A stretch of DNA of 64,000 nt from Sphaerolaimus hirsutus (GCA_964036195.1 OZ038460.1:623504-687503), one strand, 5' to 3'; shown: positions 21,891 through 34,545, counted from the stretch's first letter. Made by a program: numbers and translations. The notes: generated by a model from the sequence alone, not told the origin.

Positions 21891-23086
21891 CTCGCCGTTT
21901 TAAAATGGCAATTTTTTCAGATAATTATAGGTAATCCGATATGCCAGCAAACTAAAATCGATGAAAATTGTTTAAGTTGGTGTCAGAAATTGCATAAATT
22001 CCGAAATTGAGACGTAAGGAGCCCGCAGAAAAACACTTAATGTGCCAATTCCGTGAGTTGATAAGTGACAAGAAAAGTGGCAAGTGGCATAAGTGGTTTA
22101 AGTGAGAAGACGCGACGAGAAAACTTACACAGGCGCAAGTAAATTCGTAACTTTTAATGCCAAGTCACTTGGCCATCACTTGTCCACTTGAGAAATTGGC
22201 CCCAGGTGGTCCACCAAAATCATATTTGCCCAGGTATCCATTTTAACTATCATATTTATGTAAAAATGATCCAAAAAATGGCAAAATAATGTGAGAGTCA
22301 ATGCAAATGGAAATAGTATTTTGTTTGCTGATCACAATTCCCGGCCAGAAATCCCGATGCGGCGAAAATGCAAAGTGTTTCTGTCCATCAAACAAACACT
22401 TCAAAACAGTGGCTCTGATGTGGTACTGTATATGATAAATATTTTATAACGCATTGTGAATCGTGATTTCAAAATGCGTAGATGATTTCAAAACGCTGAA
22501 AGAATTTTTTTATGTAATTGAAGGTTTCATAAAAACTTCAAGTTTCGGATACTTTACCGCGAACGACGTTCAAATGCAAAAAAAGTGTTGAATCATGTTG
22601 CAAATGAAGCTGTAATGTTGAAAGAATTATTGCGATTTGTGCAATGTACAAGGCGGGCATGAAGAGTACATATGTGTATACAATAATGCGTACTGTTATT
22701 CGTGAGCACGCTTTGAATTGGGATGGGGACCAGTTGACATTTGGTGTCGCAGTCAACTAGTGTGTGTAGGGTCGAAAGTATCCCATGGCATCAATAGATG
22801 AAAATGTGCCGACCCAGTGAAAATCATGAATGAACGATTTCATAGCTATTTTTCAACCCTTTAAATACAAGTAGCTAACCACGTAACACAAAAAACACGT
22901 CAATAATTCAATCATTTTTCGATGTGATCAAGTAACCACTTAATTGAAATCGCACTTCTAGCCATCCGGAGAAAATGAAAGTGACTCGCGAACGGCCACA
23001 AAAGAAATGAAAACGACAAAAAACACCTGGAGCGTAATTCAATTAGCCCGACCGGTTTTATTGGGACGCCGGTTCACTGCATCGAT
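21891..23086. other. No gene seen; half family N arm
   Basis: Mostly AT-rich. The segment 22705-22768 carries one arm of family N (CCAGTTGACATTTGGTGTCG) without its partner. An inverted GCCCGACC motif precedes 23087. Confidence 0.4.
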
Positions 23087-23215
23087 TACGGTGTCAAGTT
23101 TCCGTTTTCCGGCAAGTGCAAAATTGTTCCGTTTCTGCAGGCAAAATTTTTGAGTTTCCACAGCCAAAATTTTTTCCGTTTCCGTTTTCCGTAAAATTTC
23201 TTTGTTGACACCCTA
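23087..23215. mobile_element. hAT-like element C2 (CCGTTTTCCG body)
   Basis: A 129-bp element with ends TACGGTGTCAAG and TTGACACCCTA. A perfect GCATCGAT duplication (23079-23086 and 23216-23223) flanks it. Its body is CCGTTTCCGTTTTCCG units, the same family as C1 at 49980. Confidence 0.85.
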
Positions 23216-23263
23216 GCATCGATCAGAAATAATGCCCTGTGGATTCAATATATTGTCTATAGG

Positions 23264-23437
23264 TCACTCAGACCCCGTAAAATGTCAAATGTCGTGCAAT
23301 GTCAAAAGTTCTGTAACTTAAAACTTACACTTAAAATGGCAAATTTTCTTCATTTTTTACCAGTCCTGACATTTTTCACGACACTTTACCGACTTTTGAC
23401 ACATTGCATGGCATTTTACAGAGTTCGTGAGTGGCCT
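23264..23437. mobile_element. Family H MITE
   Basis: It starts GGTCACTCAGACCCCGTAAA and ends TTACAGAGTTCGTGAGTGG. Confidence 0.65.
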
Positions 23438-24043
23438 CTTGTTGACAGCGTAGCAGTCGATCACGGATCAGTACTGATGAAATGGCGTCACTGGCACCGT
23501 GCCAGGTAAAAATGAATGACAAAAATATAGCCGAGCATTCGGCATTTTACATTACATTGATCTAATTTGAGCCAGATTTTACACCGAGTGCGGGACTGGC
23601 GCCAAACTCGCAACGAAAAATACCCGACACAATAAACGGGTTACCCGAAAACACCTGTCGGGCAAACTAAATTGGATACCAGGCCAGGTATCCATTTCCG
23701 CGCACAATACCCAATCGAACAAAGGGCATTCTCCGACAAAAAAACACACAAAATGTTCGAATGCGACCTTGAAAAAGCGCCATCTTAACGAGTGCAGCGC
23801 GTCAGCGAATAAGCTTCGAAATTACGCCCCTTATGATTTATCCGTTATGGAACCGCGCTAGAACAGATCGAAATTGCCGAAATTTGATGGGCCATAACAA
23901 CGGGACATTGTGCGAAAATTGAGATCTGAATTCATTCGACTATTGTGAGAAATTCGGTGGGTTTCTTTGTGGCGGGCTACGAGAAATCTAGATGGTTTTT
24001 CGTTACGACGAGATTTCGCCGTAATTTAGTATTGTGCAGGGCT
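23438..24043. other. No gene seen
   Basis: No exon recognised. CCCGACA-type inverted motifs near 23630 resemble the short element at 37941. Confidence 0.3.
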
Positions 24044-24257
24044 GGTGGAAATTGCAGACACTGTAAAATGTCAAGTATCACGTAAAGTGTCAAAAGTCAT
24101 GTAAAATGTTCTGTGAAATGTGGTATTTTCCTTGAAATGTGGTCTTCAAATTTTGTTTTATTTTTTTACTGGTTGTTTGACATTTTTACGACATTTTAAA
24201 TGATTTGTGACACTTGTGACACATTCTACATGTTAAACGGTCTGGGAGTGGCCCCTG
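24044..24257. mobile_element. Family H MITE
   Basis: It starts GGTGGAAATTGCAGACACTG and ends CGGTCTGGGAGTGGCCCCTG. It lies about 530 bases downstream of the URI1 stop codon. Confidence 0.7.
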
Positions 24258-24788
24258 GATGGCTGGATTAAATCGAGCCATTTTTCTTATCGATGTTCGA
24301 CAAAAAAAATTCTGAAGGAGCAGCAAATATTTTATGTCGACATATAAAAACACGATGCAAAGCACCCAGTATTATCAAACAATGAGCGCTTTTTCACGTG
24401 AAACATGTTTAAAAATGTCAAAAATGTTAAAAATACACTATCGGAGGAAAATTGGTAAAACCCAGAAATCATGTGTTTGTCAGAATGAATTGTCTGTCAA
24501 CTTCTTGGATATAAAAAAACTCATTCCGGTGAACTCAAATGCGTCCGAAGCTCATTAATGAGTTTTCAATTTTTATTTTTATTTCGGTAGAAACAATCCT
24601 ATACGAGCATATACTGGTCAACCAAGAAATTGTGATTGTGCGCGCCGGAATTATTTCCCATCCGACAAAAGCAAAAGCCACGGGATCAAAATTCATTGTG
24701 GTTTTACACCGCCCGCATAAAAAAGCATGCAAACTCAACTCAAATCAGCAAATCGACAAAACGCGCGCGAAAAACACCCAACGAACCA

Positions 24789-27700
24789 TCAAATGACATT
24801 ATGAGGCATCTTATCTTTATCACGTCTGAACTTGGACACGGGCCTGGCTTTTTTCGTCTGTCCCAAATCCGATCGTTTGTCGCAAATCTTGTCGCGGATG
24901 TTGTCCGACAACGAGATCGGCTCCGACTCGACCACCACCGGCAGCGCGGCGCGCCGCTCCAATACGCACCCGGTAAACATCTGCGAAAGTGGTTCTTGGA
25001 ATCTTTTCAGTGCGATTATATACTGACCAGACTGAACGCTACACGAACGGACTATACCCGAACCAAATTTTCACGCTAAACCACTAAAGTTTGCAGTATT
25101 TTGCACACTTTCATTCTCAAAAATCTTAGTTGATAGGAGAGACTTATGCATACCGCCCTTCATCGAACAGTTAGTGACTCCAAGTGAATTTGGGCATGGA
25201 ATAGTGGTTAAACAGAGTTATAAGAGAAGGCTATTACATTGACAGTGATGCTTCGCGCGAACGGATCAATGATGTATTTTAACAAATTCAATGGAAGATG
25301 CATTGTTTAAATAATTTTGACATTCCAAAATCGTTTTTTTTTAGCCAAGATAATGCGCCGCTAAGGGAACGCATAAAAGCAACACAAGAGAAAACTTGAG
25401 AAAACCAGAATCTAGATTTTCATCTAGGCGACCAGCGATGGAGGCGCCATTTGAGTGCGCCAAAGATGCCATTGGCCCTACACACACTAGTTTTCACCGT
25501 GACCGATGTGAAAACTGAAATGGCCACATGGCCACATCCAGCCTACTCTTATTGTATGCTATATGTGTTTTAGTTTTCAAATTTATAAATTTTAACTTTC
25601 ATTAATTTAAATTCCAATTAAAATTAAATAAAATCATTCAACCGTGTTCATTAATTTGCATTTGAAAAAATCTCAGTTTTCACACGACGTCACGGTGAAA
25701 ACTAGTGTGTGTAGGCACAATGGGCCCCCACACACTGGATGTCAAATGAATTCGTGTCAACTAAATGTCAACTGAATTTAAGTGATCTGTGATTTCAACT
25801 TATCTATCTGATAGAGCATAGTTTATTTTTGACACTTCATTTTCATTGTTCCTGTTAAGTGTGATGCTTTTTACAAACTTCTTGTTTTATTCAATTGACA
25901 CTGAGTTGACGCGAATTTGCGATGTCAACTAGTGTGTGTAGGCACAATGGCGCCATTTCTTTGACACTGCTGACAGAGTCAGGTTCCCACATTGGCTTTA
26001 CACACACGGGGATCAAAACTCATTCGATATGGCAAACTCAAATGATCAACAGATTCATCAGTTCTGGGAATGTTCAGTTGTCAACTGGCGCGCGAAACCA
26101 CATTTTTCACACCGTTTTCCCCATTACACTACCAAACCAGTTCCCACACGGCAACCAAACAACAAAATCGACCACAAACCTTGTCCGACATGGGCGCCAC
26201 GGCCCTCCTCCTCGGCATGCACTCGGAGCCGCCCATCAATGGCGCGTCGTGGTCCACGGGCGATTTTTCGTGCGAATTACGCAGAATCGATTTGCTGCAG
26301 CACGGCTGCGGGGTGGCGCCCATGTTTCCCGTCGCGCTGAGAATGCGTATTATTGGGGAGATTATTGGTAGGCGTGGAAAGATTAATTTTGGGTAAAAAC
26401 CGGGGAAAAATCGCCCAAAATTTGCACGAGATAAACAGATCGCTGGGCGATTTGGGGGCGGGGCTTATGGTATAATAGCCCAAAATTTAGCATCGGGATG
26501 GATAGATAGATAGCTGCAGCATCTGAGTGTAGCCCCTCCCCATTGGAGACCAAGGCTTCCACTCAAAAACGCGAGCTTTTTTAAAAAAGCGGGCAGCTTA
26601 AAATAGATTGTTTTACCAGCTCTAGTTTTGTACCTAATTACCAGTTTTCAGGGACGTAGCCAGGATTTTTGAGCGGGGGGGGGATTGTATACGGAGCCCG
26701 GCGAACGGGGGGGGGGCGGCGCCCCCCCCCTAAAATTTTACCCCCGTAGTAGGGGAATGGCGCCATGGCGCTGGCGCCATTCGTAGGCGCCACGCCATGG
26801 CGCCACTGGCGTTGGCATTGGCGCCAAAACGGCAGTATAAATATGTCTGTATTTTACTGGCATATACAGCGACATGGACACGAATTGAGTCCATTTTCAC
26901 TGGTTTTGAGGCCGCGGTGACCGGTCAGGCGAAAATATATGTTGTGAAGGGAAAATGCGCGCTTGCGCGCAAAATTTTTTCAAAGTGTCGACAAAATCGT
27001 CTTCTGAAAGTGCCATTTCTGGCACATTTTTTGGTCCGGCCCGGGAAGGGGGGGGGGCGGCCGCCCCCCCCGCCCACGTCCCTGCCAGTTTTCAACTATT
27101 TCTAAAATAATTATATATAAATGTGTAAATACATATTTTGGGGTGTTCTTGATAAATTTTTTTATGATTTTTTTTTCATTTCATGGGGGTTGTGAAACCC
27201 CACTGAAATTATTTTTCAGCTACCTATCCTTCCGGCGGGGCAATTTCTCATCTAAACCCTCGCAGGGGTCACATTAACAAGACCCCTGTCACACCCCAAG
27301 TAGCATTGAAAAAATCTCTGAGAGATTTATATTTAGAAAATCTCAGAAAATCTCGAAAATATAAGATTTTCTGAGATTTTTATTTTTTCACGATTTTCTA
27401 GATAGATTTAATTATATTTTCTTTTTGAGAGATTTTCTGAGATTTTTAAAAATATCAGAAAATCTCTCAAATTCTGATATTTATATTTATTTATATTTTT
27501 TCCAAGTTTTTTTTGAGAGAGATTTAATTATATATATATTTTTTGGGAGATTTTCTGAGATTATATTTAATGTCATTTTCTAAAAATTAATGATTTTTTT
27601 TCAATGCTAACCCCAAACACCAACCTCGATTCACAAGAACTTTTTCGACTCACAGCACCCTCCACCAGTTCAGCATCAACATTACAATGTTCTTCCAAAT

Positions 27701-30700
27701 CGGGTTTCCAACGAACCCCTTTACTGCCGCTCGAAAGTTTTCTCCCAGCTGAGTTCTCGGATGGTGCGTCGCTGAAAAGATTTGAGTTGACGTAGGAAAA
27801 ATGCGAATTCAATCGAGGAATGAATTTTGGAGTAGGGTTTGAAACGACACATCGTGTGAGATGACATTCAGAAGTTGATTCTTAAGGACCCACCCCCACA
27901 CACATCAAAATTCGTGTCAACTAAATTCGACTAAATTTTGGTTAACTATGTCATTTCAACTTTCCTATGTGATAGAGAATTTTGTTTGTTATTTGACAGT
28001 TGTGTAGTGCTTAAAATTCAGTTGACACGACTTTGGTTTTCAATTCATCCCGCACAAAAAAAGTCCACGTAAAAGGGCACCTCCCAACAAAAAGCCAGTC
28101 AACCCTCACCAATCAGGCGCAGCCGCACCCAAATCATCATCGCTCGGCCCCTCCAAGTAAGTGTCGCTCAGCTCACTGCCGGCCTCGTCGGAACTGGCGC
28201 ACATGGCGTCGATGCGCTGCAGCAGCGAGCGGAATTCATCCAAGGGCACACCCTGGGGGCACTGGCGCATCAACATTTCGTCTGTTGAGGAAGTTTCATC
28301 GCTGTCGGTTAATTCGGGGGTGTTTCCGTTGACTTCTGTGGATTGAAATGTGAAACTGGTTTAGGTTTGTGTTGTTTTCTAAAATTTAAATTTTGATACT
28401 TCGCATGGCGTTTAATATTTTACAGGTTCTGTCTGAGAGTGCCCCCAGATCGCTTTTGATACAAAAATCCAACATTAAAAACTTTCAAATCGTTGCATAT
28501 AGAGTATTGGTACGGAAATTCACATCATTCGAACCCAGAAATTCAGGAAAAAAATCAACAGACCACAGGCTCTAACGCTGCTCACAATGTTGTCTCCATC
28601 TAGCGTCGCGTAAAACATCCCGGAATCTTCTTTCTGTTCATTTTTAATTTGATTAAACAGCGATTCCGGTTTGTTTTTCGCCCCCATTCCTTTCTTTTTG
28701 CGTTTCGGCGGTACGGCGGCGGAAATATCAAACGATTTTTCAGCCACTGTCGCGGCGAGAAACTGCAAAAAAACGTGAAATTATTAAAACCAATTGACAG
28801 CAGAATTTACCCTACACGAACTAATTGACGCATGTCAGTTGACAATTGATGCTTGTATTGAAATTTTAAAAATTAGGTTGACTGAATCCACAAAAGAATA
28901 AAAATTCTGACACGTTTCCGAAAAAAATACGACTGACATCAATTGACGCCGCGTCAACTTGTAGTTTGTAGACGTCGAGAAATACATGTACCGTATTTCC
29001 TCTAAAAGAAGAGCGTCGTTCATTTTTTCGTTACGTTTCTTATGCGCTCTACACGGTAGTTGACATTCGAATGTCAACTGGCTGATGTCAACTCATATTT
29101 TAGTTCACGTGTCACAGAGCCATCTTCAATTGCACATGTCGCTAGATTTATTGTTCGTCGTTGCAGCACCGGCAATTGAAGATGAGTTGACACGTGAGCA
29201 CGTGACTCTGTGTTACGTGAACTAAAATATGAGTTGACATCAACCAGTTGACATTCGAATGTCAACTACCGTGCGGAGCGCCTTTCATGCTGTTCTGTTG
29301 GAAGTAGAAAGTCTATTGGAAGAAATACGGTAAACGGTGATGTAAAAAGGGGTGACAAACGCTTTCAGGCTTCTTCCTGTGTGTTTCTTCTTTGGCAACT
29401 TTCAATTCGGTTTTCTCAAAACTTTTCTGTGTATCAGGATCAGATTTTGGGGTGCAGTTATCCTCACATTTTATCCCTTCAGACACTGTTTCTTTTGTCC
29501 TGGTACACTGTTCGTTTTTGGGCAAAAGGAATCCTTGCTGGAAAGCGCGCGGGTTTCTGCGATGAATTTTTTTTAATCTGAGTGAAAAGTGCAATTTTAC
29601 ACCAGAGGCATAGAGCAGGATAATTGAGAAGTTGGATGAAACTGGAGGGGCCACGATTGAAACTAGGGGTAATCTAGCTCTCCAGGGGTCTCCTAGGGGT
29701 CGGGCTGCCCCCCCCCAAATCCCCCAGCTATCTATCTATCCCGGTGGTCGCTCAGCTATCTATCTATCCCGGAGGCGAATTTTCTGGCTTTCCATTCCCC
29801 AAATCGGCCAGCTATCTGCCTATCTGGGAAATTAGACTCCATTATCGCTCAAAATCGCTAGTTTTCGTACCTTTTTTTATAGTTTTTCACCTTCAAAATC
29901 GAGGCTTTCGTCTATACACGTGTTTAGCCATTTTTAGCTACTTTTGACCTGTATTTAGCGATTTTTTTCCCTTTCTGCCTTCTATGCACTGAAAAAGCCT
30001 ATGTATTTTGCCCCCGCGAGCCCGCCCCCCAGAAAATTTTTCAGCGATCTATCCCTCCGGGGGAGCGATTTGCTATCTATCCAGCCCCCGCGAGGGCCAA
30101 AACTTTGGAGACCCCTGTCGCTTTCTATAAAGTGTAAAGCGTACAACGCCATGCTAAATGGCATAAAAATTTGTCAAATTGAAAGCAAAATGTCACAAGT
30201 TCAGTAATAATTTTCTTTGTTTCGATTGACATTTTGCATGACATTTGATACTTTACTTTACAGGGTGCGGGAGTGCACCTGGGCTCACAACTGGGAAAGG
30301 GTTATCCCAGACGCACCAGCAGTCAAATTTATCACCCCCCCCCCCCTCCACCGGTTAATGAACTGCCCTGACACGAGGCTAAATTTTTAGACACAACCCC
30401 CTGAACCCCCCCCCCATACTGAAAGCCGGCAGTCAAAAAACCGATGCCCTCGAAAACACCCCTGGCCCCAGATTTAATTGGGCAGATTATCCCTGAGAGG
30501 GAGGACATGACGGGCGTGTCTGGCAAGTCGAGATTTGATTGGGCAGGCATGACCGCGTCCGCCCGCCCGCCCCTTTTTTCCTCAAAACCGCTCAAATTTG
30601 CTGCCTTAACAAACTTTCACTTACAAAATCGCCATGTTTATCTACGTAAATGGTAATTTACCTATTTAAATTGTATTCATGGCGATTTCGAAATTTTGGC

Positions 30701-33295
30701 AGGCTGCCAAATTCACATCTTCCATTTTTCTTTTTCTTTTCAGGAGTAAAATCCCTCCCGACCCGCCCTCGCGCCAGGCACCTGACAGCCGCCGCCCGAC
30801 TGCCAGGCAGACCGAGATTCAATTGCGTGCCGGGCGGCAGCTGTCAGGTGCCTGGCGCAACGGGCGAGTCTGGCGGGATTTTACTCCCGAAAAGAAAAAG
30901 GAAAATGGAAGAAGTGAATTTGGCAGCTGGCCAAAATTTCAAAATTGCTACTGATACAATTTAAATAGGTAAATAACCATTTATGTAGCTGAAAATGGAG
31001 AATTTGAAGGTGAAAGTTTGTTAAGGGAGCAAATGTTCACTGTCAACATCGCTTTTTTCGTTTATATACATAGTTATAATCCTTTTAAGCTCTATCTAAC
31101 CTACTTTACTTAAATATTTTAGGCGATTTTCAAATTTTGGCCGGCTGCCAAGCTTTCTCACGTTTTGTTTGGTACGTCTTCACACGTTTTTGTAGTAAAT
31201 TATGTCTGCCCTGCACCCTGGGGGCAGCCTTTGATATTTCCTTTTCTTTTCAGTTTTGCCTGTCATGCCGTCACAATTAAATCTCGTTTGCCCGTTTTCG
31301 GGCAAATCTGACACGAGTGAGGGCATGTCTGGCAGGCGCAACGTACTGTCAGGCGCCTGGCAGGCGTGACGGGCGTGTCAGGCGCCAGGCAGGTAGGCAA
31401 GAAATCTGCCTGCCCAATTAAATCTGGGGCCAGGGCTTACTTCTGATAGCGCTTGGTAGTTTCCTCAGCAGCCGCCTCACGGATTGCTTCCATTCGATCG
31501 ACCCTGACGTTTGACGTTTTTAAACGTTGGAAGAATTTCTTGACGTGTTGGAAGAACAGTCGAAAAACGAAACCGAAAGCCTAAAAACCAACTGCTCAGA
31601 CGTTTCATCCATTTCTCCATTTTGTCTTTCCGTCACCTCTAACTCATCCAAACGTTGCAGCAACGTTGAAAAAACGTCATCAGAAACACGAGAATTGGCT
31701 AGTGTTAGGGAATCGGGATTTTCTGGCTTGACTTCAGGCGATTTGTGGGCCACCCTGACGCCTGACATGAAAAATTTCCAGTGAAAAACGTTTATAAAAA
31801 CTGAAAAGACTGGCTTTTTCGCAACCCACGCAAACCCCCACACAATTTTCCCCAGGTATCAACCCCCCCGAAGGAGTGATTTACACATCTTGGATCTAAC
31901 CACCCGGGGAGTAAAAATTCAAGATACCCCCCGTCTAAAGCTTATAAAGGGCGATCACGCTAATACGCCAATCGAATAATAACTTCTTTCCATGAACATC
32001 TCAGAAACTTTCAGAGAACACAAGGAAAACGCCAAAAAATTTACCTTTTCGCGGCGCCGGCTCTTTCGAGTACTCGCGTATTTCTTGTAAATCGGGCTGC
32101 AAACTGTCATCTTCCTACGAAAAGGGGGTGGGGGGTATATCAACGTCTCTAGAAAAAGTCAAGCCAGGGGCGATCCCTACGGGGCAGGCCTGATACGCAC
32201 ATCTGCCCGTTACGCACATTTGTCCGTTTTTTTCACTTGACACTTTTTCAAGTGATTTTCAGATATGAGTAATGTGAAAAAAAGTTGCGCAATGACATTG
32301 GTGAACTTTTTTCACTTCACTCATATCTGAAAATCACTTAAAAAAGTGTCAAGTGAAAAAAACGGGCAAATGTGCGTAACGGGCAGATGTGCGTATCAGT
32401 GCACCCCCGATCCCTACAGTGGACAAGTGGGAAGTAATGTTATAAGTGCGACCTCGGGACAAGTAAGCTCTCATGACGGGCAGACCTGTGCATCGTAACG
32501 TCAAGTATCAAATGTCCAGTGTCACAAATTTGTGAAGCGTTATGCAAAATACCGAATTCGGTAATAAAATATTTTTATATTATATTATTTTAATTGACAT
32601 TTTATCTGGCCAGTATTCACGTGAAATCCCGAAAGACGACAAAAAGTGAAAAGCGCAACTGCGAGCCAATTGACTAGACACCTAATATTTACGTAAATGC
32701 ACATTACTTGAGGAAATCGCACAGGAATTAGCGGCAATGGACACACTAGTTGACATCAAAACTAGTGTCAACTAAATTTCGATTAATTATGTGATTTCAA
32801 CTTTCCATTTGATTTGTATGGCCCACCGCACACTGCAAAGTGGCACGGGCGGTTCGGACGTTTTTTTGCATGGTCGGACGGACTTGAAAAGAGGGGTGGA
32901 ATTAAAAATCGTCCGTACCGACGCAAATTTCAGTAGTTTTTAGATTTGTCGTAAATAAAATCGTCCGAACCGACTTTACAATTCCGCCCGGGCGGAAATT
33001 AAAAACGTCCGAACCACCCGTGCCACCTTGCAGTGTGCGGTGGGCCAAAGGTGACTTTATTTTATTATTTTTTCTGTTTGACGCCTTTATCTTTGTGTTA
33101 TTCAGCCCACACAAGTCGACACGGATTTGCGAAAGTGTGAACGAGTGTGTCGGCCCAAAAAATTACCTTCACGCCGTCCGAAAGCATTTGATAAAGTTTT
33201 AGAAATTTTTCGCTGTCCATTGCGCGGTCAGATGTCGACGCGGTGTCCAATGTCATTGTGGAACAATTACGACACTTTTTACAAATCTTTGTACC
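24789..33295 (-). CDS. URI1: URI1/RMP-like prefoldin-RPB5 interactor, about 10 exons
   Basis: Exons, all minus: 33167-33295 (start uncertain; ATG at 33256), 32045-32114, 31593-31761, 31441-31503, 29361-29577, 28586-28762, 28110-28335, 27625-27771, 26180-26336 and 24789-24980 (stop). URI hallmarks appear in order: LQEIREYSKEP, GVRVAHK, LLQRLDELE, an acidic Ser-rich stretch, GVRWKPDLEE, CCSKSILRNSHEKSP, MFTGCVLERR and the C-terminal ARPVSKFRRDKDK. URI is a prefoldin-like scaffold that binds RNA polymerase subunit RPB5 in the R2TP/PAQosome pathway. The phases agree at every junction except 28586 to 28335, so an exon may be missing there. The three exons from 31503 to 28586 are Lys-rich and family-specific evidence is weak. 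No N-terminal prefoldin hairpin was found, so the model is 5' incomplete. Confidence 0.78.
25482..25720. mobile_element. Fold-back MITE, family N (TTTTCACCGTGA subgroup)
   Basis: It starts CTACACACACTAGTTTTCAC and ends with the inverse GTGAAAACTAGTGTGTGTAG. Sister copies lie at 60816 and 62474. It is in the last URI1 intron. Confidence 0.8.
25722..25948. mobile_element. Fold-back MITE, family N (AAATCACA subgroup)
   Basis: It starts GGGCCCCCACACACTGGATG and ends GATGTCAACTAGTGTGTGTA. It is directly adjacent to the previous element. Confidence 0.65.
26649..27084. mobile_element. hAT-like element F2
   Basis: It starts CAGGGACGTAGCCAGGATTT and ends CACGTCCCTG. A perfect CCAGTTTT duplication (26641-26648 and 27085-27092) flanks it. 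The GGCGCC patch and GCGCGCTTGCGCGC core are present. It sits in a URI1 intron. Confidence 0.9.
27300..27612. mobile_element. AT-rich MITE, family L
   Basis: It is bounded by TAGCATTGAAAAAATCTCTG and TTTTTTTTCAATGCTAACC, which are inverted. The body is GAGATTTTCTGAGATTT units. It ends about a dozen bases beyond the URI1 donor at 27624. Confidence 0.7.
28391..28447. mobile_element. Family H single arm
   Basis: It ends TGAGAGTGCCCCCAG, the same CCCCCAG end that serves as acceptor in the ZP gene. It lies between the two URI1 exons whose phases do not match. Confidence 0.55.
28989..29333. mobile_element. Family J element split by a family N hairpin
   Basis: The outer ends are TACCGTATTTCCTCTAAAAG and GGAAGAAATACGGTA. 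The family N hairpin 29044-29281 interrupts it. Confidence 0.65.
29044..29281. mobile_element. Fold-back MITE, family N, near-perfect 238-bp hairpin
   Basis: It starts GCGCTCTACACGGTAGTTG and ends CAACTACCGTGCGGAGCGC. Each arm of roughly 85 bases contains the self-complementary GACATTCGAATGTC. It is nested in family J. Confidence 0.85.
29683..30117. mobile_element. hAT-like element R1 (AGCTATCTATC family)
   Basis: It starts CAGGGGTCTCCTAGGGGTC and ends CTTTGGAGACCCCTG. Flanking octamers TAGCTCTC and TCGCTTTC match at six of eight positions. The signature AGCTATCTATCTATCCCGG occurs internally. The better dated copy is at 48302. Confidence 0.65.
30118..30275. mobile_element. Family H MITE, abutting R1
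   Basis: It contains TATAAAGTGTAAAGCG and ends TTTACAGGGTGCGGGAGTG followed by CACCTGG. Confidence 0.6.
30460..31435. mobile_element. Large hairpin element P, about 976 bp
   Basis: The termini are inverted: CCCTGGCCCCAGATTTAATT and its complement at 31409-31435. A second inverted repeat of about 200 bases per arm lies inside, centred near 30809. It includes mirror copies of TCAGGTGCCTGGCGC and of TTTTCTTTTTCTTTTC. Its right end lies five bases from the URI1 donor at 31440. Confidence 0.75.
32180..32408. mobile_element. hAT-like element G2
   Basis: It starts CGGGGCAGGCCTGATACGCA and ends CGTATCAGTGCACCCCC. A perfect GATCCCTA duplication (32172-32179 and 32409-32416) flanks it. The inner arms have TTTTTTCACTTGACACTTTT and its inverse. 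Confidence 0.87.
32819..33047. mobile_element. Inverted-repeat element Q with 45-bp arms
   Basis: It starts TGGCCCACCGCACACTGCAA and ends with the complement GCAGTGTGCGGTGGGCCA. Arms of about 45 bases pair almost perfectly, including GGTTCGGACG. It is located in a URI1 intron. Confidence 0.8.
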
Positions 33296-33342
33296 CTGCA
33301 ACCGATCAGTCACGTAGTTTTTTTTTTTAACAAAATGTCTGG

Positions 33343-33440
33343 GGCCCGTCCGCACCCTGTAAAATGCCTGATAAAAATTGTCTACTGTTGGGTAAGTGTA
33401 AAATTCCCGGTGAAATGCGACGGGAGGGTACTGTTGGGAA
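33343..33440. mobile_element. Family H single arm
   Basis: It starts GGGGCCCGTCCGCACCCTGT followed by AAAATGCC. The second arm is missing or replaced by another repeat. Confidence 0.45.
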
Positions 33441-33508
33441 CCCCCGTGTTGCGTACCCTCGACCATGTACCTATGGGAACCCCACTACGTGGGATACCCA
33501 AAACTTTC

Positions 33509-33571
33509 AATGTACCGTAGGGAACCTTCAATGTACCGTAGGGAACCTTCAATGTAACATAGGGAACCGTA
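33509..33571. repeat. Three tandem 21-bp units
   Basis: The unit CAATGTACCGTAGGGAACCTT occurs three times with few changes, the last being CAATGTAACATAGGGAACCG. It may belong to a wider inverted element reaching about 34430, where ACCATAGGGAATCCC occurs. Confidence 0.7.
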
Positions 33572-34492
33572 ATTCTAGTGGTGCATCCTAGCTCCATGTG
33601 TAAACAACCGGAAACTGGAGCTGCACAGAGATAAATAGTATTGGGGATTAGAAAGTGACGCAGCTGTTTAAGTGTAATCAATATTTGACAATCATTCATT
33701 TAAGTGTGTCACAACCAGGGTTGGCATAATGTCAGAAAAAAAAGAAAATTTAAGAATAAAATAAAATAAAATAAAATGGAAAATTTCAAAATAAAAATAA
33801 ATTTTTTTTGTAAAATTTTAGTAAAATCATGTAAAAATTAACAATTAACAGATTAAGTAAATAAGAATTTACACTTTGCATGACATTTGTCATGACAATT
33901 GCCACTTTGCATGACATTTGACAAATGTGCCCAGCACATGCCAGTACCCCTTCTACTGAAAATGCAAACCATTGTTATCAATAATTGTAAGTTTACACTT
34001 GCATGCAGCTAAATAAAAAGCTAACAATACCTACTGCATCCAACACCTTTGACAAAACTTAATGGCTTTGATCTCAACCTATGTCATAATCCAGCACCTG
34101 TTGCATGTGTATTCCATTAGTGTAGTAGCATTTTGCCATAGATGGACGTTTTTTGTTGCAGTGAAACAGACGCACAGTGCACACTGTGACTCACAGTGAA
34201 ACACCATCTCTATTTACTTCCGGGCACTGTGCAGGCGCACGCGTGAAGTAAATATAAATATGTCAATCAATCAATCAAGTGTTGGGTGGTGTTCGGTGGA
34301 TGGGTGGATACGCTTCTGGCCAAGCTTTTTTTATGGTAATTGATATGTTGACCATAGGGAATCCCCCATGTACTGATAAGAACCCTAATTTGGTTCTCAT
34401 CTGTACAGGTACGCAACGCGCAGGTACGCAACAGGAATCTGCCAATGCGACAGCACATTTCATCGTGTAATTTACATTTCACACGACAGTTA

Positions 34493-34545
34493 ACAAATCA
34501 ATCAATTTCACGTGACAATTTACAGGGTGCGGGACTGGCCCCCGA
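34493..34545. mobile_element. Family H single arm
   Basis: It ends TTTACAGGGTGCGGGACTGG followed by CCCCCGAG. Only one arm is visible. Confidence 0.45.

Noticed and set aside
24636..25079. A 147-codon plus-strand frame
   Set aside because: It is the antisense of the last URI1 exon, whose minus-strand reading has conserved URI motifs and a proper stop.
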